DNA from: CAZXEU01 sp964639665 | GTDB lineage: Bacteria > Bacteroidota > Rhodothermia > Rhodothermales > Bin80 | DNA: 19,539 bases | Direction: 5' to 3' | NCBI GenBank assembly: GCA_964639665.1 | Contig: CAZXEU010000032.1 | Span: 1 to 19,539 of the forward strand | Shown here: positions 15,554 through 19,539 of the stretch, piece after piece | Numbering within the stretch: the stretch's first letter is position 1 | How the letters are laid out: every line of letters begins with the position of its first letter | The notes under the pieces: generated by a model | Database searches by the model: none | Told to the model about the DNA's origin: nothing | The model's input: the letters and a program-made list of their open reading frames with translations, nothing else | Made by a program: the position numbers and the translations under genes

Positions 15554-17538
15554 GCCTGTTGCTGTTTTTCGTCGCCGGGCAGTCGGCGGCACAGGACTTG
15601 CATACCAGGCACGTGTGCGTGCTGCCGATGACCGTCATGCGGCAGGCCCAGGCCGTGCCGTATGCCTGGCCGGAAGTGGAGGAGGCGGAGCCCTCCGGAG
15701 AGTGGGGCGTGAACGACAGCCACGCCAGCGCGCAGTGGATTGCCTATCGCGGCGCGAACGTACGCGGAAGATTGTCTCCGCCTGACTGGTCGGCCGAGTA
15801 TTACGTGTCAGAGGAGGCCTCAGACGATGGCAGCATTCCGCTGGCCCGGGACATCGGCCTTGCGCCCGGACTGCGCATCCGTGTCCACGCGGAAATAGGG
15901 GACGGTCCCCATGGCAGCAGAGCGGGCGCAACGGGAGACTACGATGTCTACCGCGTGGGCGAGCTGCGGCCCGGGCAGCGATTCGTTGCCGCCATTTCCA
16001 CGCCGGAGGGGGCCCTGGACACCAAGATCGGCCTCTTTGACGCAACCGGCGCGCTCATTGACAGAAATGACAACGGGCTCCCGGGAGTGCCGGACAGCTT
16101 TCTGGATGCGGAAGTGGATACTGCGGGCCTCTACTATCTGATTGTGCGCGGCATCAACATGGCTTGGCCGGGCGACCCGTTTGATCCGGCATCCGGGCCG
16201 AAGGTAGGAAGTGAAGGGCCCTACATCCTTGACATCGGCATAGATGCGGCGGACGTGGACATCTTCAGTTTTGATGCGAAGGCAGGTGACGTCTTCAGCG
16301 CAGCCGTTCAAGGCCAGGCCCGGCACGTGACGCTGATGGGGCCGGCCGCGTCCACGCTCATGGGAGCCGAGGCAGACTGGAGCCTGCTCTACCCCTCTGC
16401 CTCGCCACTCGTTAAAGGGGGCAATGCAAACGTGGCCCGCACGCTGCACGCGCCGGGTCGTTACGCCGTAGCCGTGGAGAGTGGACAGGGTGACTACACC
16501 CTGCAGTTCAGGCTCCATGCCGCCGGCTTGCCTGCGCGTCAGGTGCTCTTCCTGGACTTTGACGGGGAAACGCTTGATACGCGCGTACTGGGTGGCCTGC
16601 GAACCGTTGCCCTTTCGCCCCTGGAGAGCTATTTGGCTCCCCTCGGCCTGGAGGGCGACGCCCACGTGCTGATGGACGCCATTGTGGCGGTGGTCGAGGA
16701 GAACCTGCAGTCGGACTTTGCCGGCGAGGGAGGTGTCGAGCTCGAGATCCTTGCGAGCCACCGCCACGCGGATCCGTGGGGCGCCCCTGATGTGAGCCGC
16801 GTCATCGTGGGGGGCAGCGCCGCGGAGCTGGGCATTAATACGGTGGGCATAGCCGAGAGCGTGGACGTGGGCAACTTTGTCATGGCAGAAACCGCGGTCG
16901 TGCTCCTTGATGTGCTCATGGATCCGCGCCGCGGCGATACGCCCGCCGCCGGCGCGCTGCGCGACGGCGTCTCGCTCGTGGAGGTGCTGTCCGAGGCCAT
17001 CGGCAATATTGCCTCCCACGAGGCGGGGCACCTGTTTGCCAATTTCCACACGGGACATCCTGACCACACGGTTTCGCTGATGGACGCGGGCCGGGACTAC
17101 CTGGCGATGGCCGGCAGCGGCCCCGACCGGACCTTCGGCACGGCAGATGACACGGACGTGGATTTCGGCGTGGTGCCCTACCGCGAGGAGGAGGGCTTTT
17201 CCGGCTTGCAGGACACGCGCGCGGCCCTCGTGATCGGGCTCGGAATGGCCGTGCCCACGCTTAGCGAGGGTGCCGTTGCGCTGCAGGCTTCCGACGAATT
17301 AGGTCTGCCGTATCCTCATCCCGCCAGCGGCCAGGCTTTCGTTCCGCTTGTCCGGTCCCGGCGCGGGAGCGTTGCGCTCGGGCTCTTCGATATACTGGGG
17401 AGGCGGGTGCGGACTCTGTTCGAGGGTACGCTTTCCGGCGGCACGCACCAGATTGCGGTAGATTTTGCCGGCGTGGCGCCGGGACTGTATATGCTCCGGG
17501 CAGAACGCAGCTCGCGCACCGTAGTTGTGGCGCGCTGA
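15535..17538 (+). CDS. T9SS-exported metzincin-like protein with PPC-type domains
   Basis: The 667-residue product starts with a signal peptide (MGTGRIGLLLFFVAGQSAAQ). A prepeptidase C-terminal (PPC/DVUA0089-like) beta domain spans about 133-215 (DYDVYRVGELRPGQRF to GLYYLIVRG), and a second, more diverged one about 236-335 (DVDIFSFDAKAGDVF to GDYTLQFRL). A zincin-like region from LDFDGE (about 340) follows. It contains HEAGHLFANFH (H495, E496, H499, H505), the HExxHxxxxxH zinc site of metzincins with Ala502 in place of the usual Gly, and SLMDAG with M516 as a plausible Met-turn. Residues about 585-667 form a T9SS type A sorting domain (PYPHPASG, LFDILGRRVRTLFEGTLSGG, APGLYMLRAERS), so the protein should cross the outer membrane. 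The ATG overlaps the stop of the upstream cytochrome by 19 bases, suggesting coupled translation. Protease activity is inferred; the substrate is unknown. Confidence 0.85.
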   Translation: MGTGRIGLLLFFVAGQSAAQDLHTRHVCVLPMTVMRQAQAVPYAWPEVEEAEPSGEWGVNDSHASAQWIAYRGANVRGRLSPPDWSAEYYVSEEASDDGSIPLARDIGLAPGLRIRVHAEIGDGPHGSRAGATGDYDVYRVGELRPGQRFVAAISTPEGALDTKIGLFDATGALIDRNDNGLPGVPDSFLDAEVDTAGLYYLIVRGINMAWPGDPFDPASGPKVGSEGPYILDIGIDAADVDIFSFDAKAGDVFSAAVQGQARHVTLMGPAASTLMGAEADWSLLYPSASPLVKGGNANVARTLHAPGRYAVAVESGQGDYTLQFRLHAAGLPARQVLFLDFDGETLDTRVLGGLRTVALSPLESYLAPLGLEGDAHVLMDAIVAVVEENLQSDFAGEGGVELEILASHRHADPWGAPDVSRVIVGGSAAELGINTVGIAESVDVGNFVMAETAVVLLDVLMDPRRGDTPAAGALRDGVSLVEVLSEAIGNIASHEAGHLFANFHTGHPDHTVSLMDAGRDYLAMAGSGPDRTFGTADDTDVDFGVVPYREEEGFSGLQDTRAALVIGLGMAVPTLSEGAVALQASDELGLPYPHPASGQAFVPLVRSRRGSVALGLFDILGRRVRTLFEGTLSGGTHQIAVDFAGVAPGLYMLRAERSSRTVVVAR

Positions 17539-17540
17539 CG

Positions 17541-18545
17541 CTATTCGGCCGTCTTCCAGTGCCGCTTCTCAAGCCGGAGCGGCTCAACAGCGCCGCTCGC
17601 AATGTGCTCCATGATCTGGGCCGCGTGGAAGCGCCCGTTCTCGATGAACCAGCGACTCGTGCGCAGGCCGCCGCACACGGTGCCCGCCAGATAGACTCCC
17701 GGGCGCGCCGATTCGAAGGTCTCTGCGTCGTGCACGGGCGTTCGCTCGGCATCGTTGCCGATGGCCAGGCCGAGGGCCTTCAGCAGCGCATAGTCCGGCC
17801 GGTAGCCCGTCATGGCGAGCACAAAATCGTTTTCAAGCTCGGCCGGTCCGTCCGGTGTCAAGAGCAGGAGCCAGTCGCGCTCTATGGCCGTTACGGTTGT
17901 GCCAAACATGGCCCGTATGCTGCCCTCCTTGATGCGGTTTTCGAGGTCCGGCCTGACCCAGTACTTGACACGCTTGGACATCGCCTCTCCCCGATGCAGA
18001 AGCGTCACCTTGGCGCCGTGCCGGTAGCATTCCAGCGCAGCCTTGGCCGCGCTGTTCTTGCCCCCGATTACCGCGACGCGCTGTCCGACATAGGGGTAGG
18101 GCTCGCGGTAGTAATGCGTAACCTTGTCCAGATCTTCGCCTGGCACGCCCAGCCGATTGGGAACGTCGAAAAAACCCGTGGCAACCACTACCTTTCGGCA
18201 CCTTACGGCACCGCGGCTGGTCCTTATGGTGAAGGCGCCGTCTGAGCCCTCGATGGCCTTTACGGTTTCGTACAGCCTGAGGGAGAGAGCCTCCCGCTCT
18301 GCCACGCGCAGATAGTAGTCGAGCGCTTCCTGGCGCATCGGCTTGGCGCGCACCGAAGGAAACGGGTGACCGCCAATCTCTAGCAGATCGGCCGTGGAAA
18401 AGAACTCCATGTGGTAGGGGTAGCCGACGAGCGAGTTGACGAGGGCACCCTTTTCCACGATTACCGCGTCCAGGCCTCGCCTGCCTGCCTCGATGCCGCA
18501 GGCTAGTCCCACGGGACCGGCTCCTATTATGACAACATCATGCAT
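17541..18545 (-). CDS. ypdA: YpdA-like FAD/NADPH oxidoreductase (putative bacillithiol disulfide reductase)
   Basis: The 334-residue product is a two-dinucleotide-fold flavoprotein: IIGAGPVGLACGIEAGRRG (residues 6-24) binds FAD and VAVIGGKNSAAKAALE (158-172) binds NADPH. Other YpdA-like blocks are EKGALVNSLVGYPYHMEFFSTADLLEIG, VATGFFDVPN, HYYREPYPYVGQ, AMTGYRPDYALLKALG and WFIENGRFHAAQIMEHI. YpdA reduces oxidised bacillithiol in the cytosol using NADPH. The cysteine I recall in the GGGPCG motif of the Staphylococcus enzyme is replaced here by Val (V12); a Cys sits four residues on (C16). The start at 18545 (MHDVVIIGAG) gives family length; the in-frame ATG at 18644 would add 33 residues without family likeness. 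Its stop is 2 bases from the convergent gene's stop. Confidence 0.85.
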   Translation of the reverse strand: MHDVVIIGAGPVGLACGIEAGRRGLDAVIVEKGALVNSLVGYPYHMEFFSTADLLEIGGHPFPSVRAKPMRQEALDYYLRVAEREALSLRLYETVKAIEGSDGAFTIRTSRGAVRCRKVVVATGFFDVPNRLGVPGEDLDKVTHYYREPYPYVGQRVAVIGGKNSAAKAALECYRHGAKVTLLHRGEAMSKRVKYWVRPDLENRIKEGSIRAMFGTTVTAIERDWLLLLTPDGPAELENDFVLAMTGYRPDYALLKALGLAIGNDAERTPVHDAETFESARPGVYLAGTVCGGLRTSRWFIENGRFHAAQIMEHIASGAVEPLRLEKRHWKTAE

Positions 18546-18654
18546 GCTGGGTACCGGAACAGCGGCCTCGAACACGGCAGTCGAGCCGCCTGTTTCCACT
18601 GCGACAGGCCCTCTCTCTTGACTATATTGTTCTCCTGCAGGCATTTACGCTTAG

Positions 18655-19539
18655 ATGAGGTTCCATCGCCGAGGCTTTTTCCAGTCGCTTCTTGCCGGAT
18701 TCACGGGCGCGCTTGCAGCCCGCCGCCTGGACGCCGCGGGGCGCGACCGCGCCCGGCTGCGCGAGCTGGGTATCCGGACCGGCACGCTGCCCACGGGAGC
18801 CCTTAATGCCATTACGGATGTGGCAGGCGTTCGCGTGGGCCACGCGACGCGCATCGAAGGCGAGGGGCCGCTGGTAGTGGGAGAAGGCCCCGTGCGCACA
18901 GGTGTCACGGCTATTGTGCCACCCGGCATATACGGGGGTGGCGTGGCTGCGGCCTGCTACACGCTCAATGGCAACGGCGAGATGACGGGCATCGCCCGCA
19001 TCCGGGCAACGGGTCGCCTGCAGACCCCCGTCTACCTGACCGGTACGGCCAACATCGGCATCGTATACGATGCGGCCATCACGCACTGGCTCATGCAGGA
19101 TCCTCCCCCGGGGCCTGCTCCCGTTCCCGTCGTCGCGGAATGCTGGGATGCGCTTGGAGACATTGAGGGGCGGCACATCTCGGAGGCGGATGTGCTTGAG
19201 GCCATCAGCTCGGCGACAGGGGGCGCGGTGGAGGAAGGTTCCGTCGGCGGGGGCACGGGCATGCGTTCCTTCGGCTTCAAGGCCGGCATCGGCACGGCTT
19301 CGCGCACCTCGGAAGGCTTCACGGTAGGCGTGCTTGTCAACGCCAACCATAGTGCGCGAAGGCTGCTTCGCGTAGACGGCGTTCCTGTCGGCCGCGAGCT
19401 GGAACACTTTCCCGAGGAGCCGCCCGAGCGCTCCAAGTCCATTATCCTGGTGGCGGCCACGGATGCCCCCCTGGTGCCCCGTCAGCTGCGGCGGCTGTGC
19501 AAGCGCATGTCGCTGGGTCTCGCGCGCACGGGAGCGGTC
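18655..19539 (+). CDS. P1 family (DmpA-type) peptidase, 5' part (3' partial)
   Basis: The frame runs from the ATG at 18655 through the last base without a stop (295 codons seen); the family is usually about 350-390 residues, so the C-terminal end lies outside. The N-terminus MRFHRRGFFQSLLAGFTGALAA contains RRGFF before a hydrophobic segment, a Tat-type export signal. Family blocks follow: LNAITDVAGVRVGHAT, VRTGVTAIVPP, LNGNGEMTG, TGTANIGIVYDAAI, SVGGGTGMRSFGFKAGIGTASR, VGVLVNANHSARRLLRVDGVPVG, and KSIILVAATDAPLVPRQLRRL. DmpA/BapA enzymes are self-cleaving N-terminal nucleophile aminopeptidases; the predicted nucleophile is S262 in the KSIILV segment, preceded by Lys rather than the Gly of DmpA. 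Substrate preference (L- or D-aminoacyl, beta-peptide) cannot be read. It is divergent from ypdA with a 109-base gap that should hold both promoters. Confidence 0.88.
   Translation, partial: MRFHRRGFFQSLLAGFTGALAARRLDAAGRDRARLRELGIRTGTLPTGALNAITDVAGVRVGHATRIEGEGPLVVGEGPVRTGVTAIVPPGIYGGGVAAACYTLNGNGEMTGIARIRATGRLQTPVYLTGTANIGIVYDAAITHWLMQDPPPGPAPVPVVAECWDALGDIEGRHISEADVLEAISSATGGAVEEGSVGGGTGMRSFGFKAGIGTASRTSEGFTVGVLVNANHSARRLLRVDGVPVGRELEHFPEEPPERSKSIILVAATDAPLVPRQLRRLCKRMSLGLARTGAV

Noticed and set aside
15820..17067. Minus-strand open frame opposite the T9SS protein
   Set aside because: The plus-strand reading has domains in order, a zinc site and a sorting domain; the antisense translation has none.
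18622..19407. Minus-strand open frame opposite the P1 peptidase
   Set aside because: The plus strand encodes continuous DmpA-family blocks up to the window end; the antisense frame has no motif.

Overview
The window reads as GC-rich chromosomal DNA of a Bacteroidota-type bacterium, most likely of the Rhodothermia/Rhodothermales kind. This is inferred from a type IX secretion (T9SS) type A C-terminal sorting domain on one protein, a TonB-dependent receptor, a large Asp-box (BNR/VPS10-like) exported protein, a bacillithiol-reductase-type (YpdA) flavoprotein, weak Shine-Dalgarno sequences, and high GC. No rRNA, tRNA, CRISPR array, transposase or phage gene was seen.

Layout: (1) 1-2031, 3' part of a TonB-dependent outer-membrane receptor, closed by a strong intrinsic terminator at 2078-2110. 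(2) 2111-4153, a gene-poor stretch with a lone APS-reductase gene (cysH, 2783-3550) flanked by about 670 and 600 bases without a convincing gene; these flanks hold several inverted repeats. (3) 4154-5108, minus strand, a PadR-family repressor overlapping a small membrane protein with a permease-prefix-like N-terminus; a 7-5-7 palindrome plus a third half-site lies just upstream of padR. (4) 5342-8386, a 1014-residue exported Asp-box protein, divergent from padR. (5) 8476-11520, minus strand, a gamma-glutamyltransferase followed 12 bases later by an APC amino-acid permease. (6) 11579-17538, plus strand, three tightly packed genes: two paralogous seven-heme c-type cytochrome/TPR lipoproteins and a T9SS-exported metzincin-like protein with prepeptidase-type domains. 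(7) 17541-18545, minus strand, a YpdA-like FAD/NADPH oxidoreductase converging on the cluster with only 2 bases between stop codons. (8) 18655 to the window end, the 5' part of a P1 (DmpA-type) peptidase with a Tat-like signal.

Functional picture: most products are exported or envelope proteins. The GGT/permease pair, P1 peptidase and zincin-like protein fit a peptide and gamma-glutamyl scavenging lifestyle (inference). The most unusual unit is the pair of heptaheme-TPR lipoproteins translationally linked to a T9SS cargo protein. The seven heme sites keep almost the same spacing in both paralogues, which indicates a tandem duplication of an intact heme domain. Its substrate is unknown and it is the best candidate in the window for an undescribed system.
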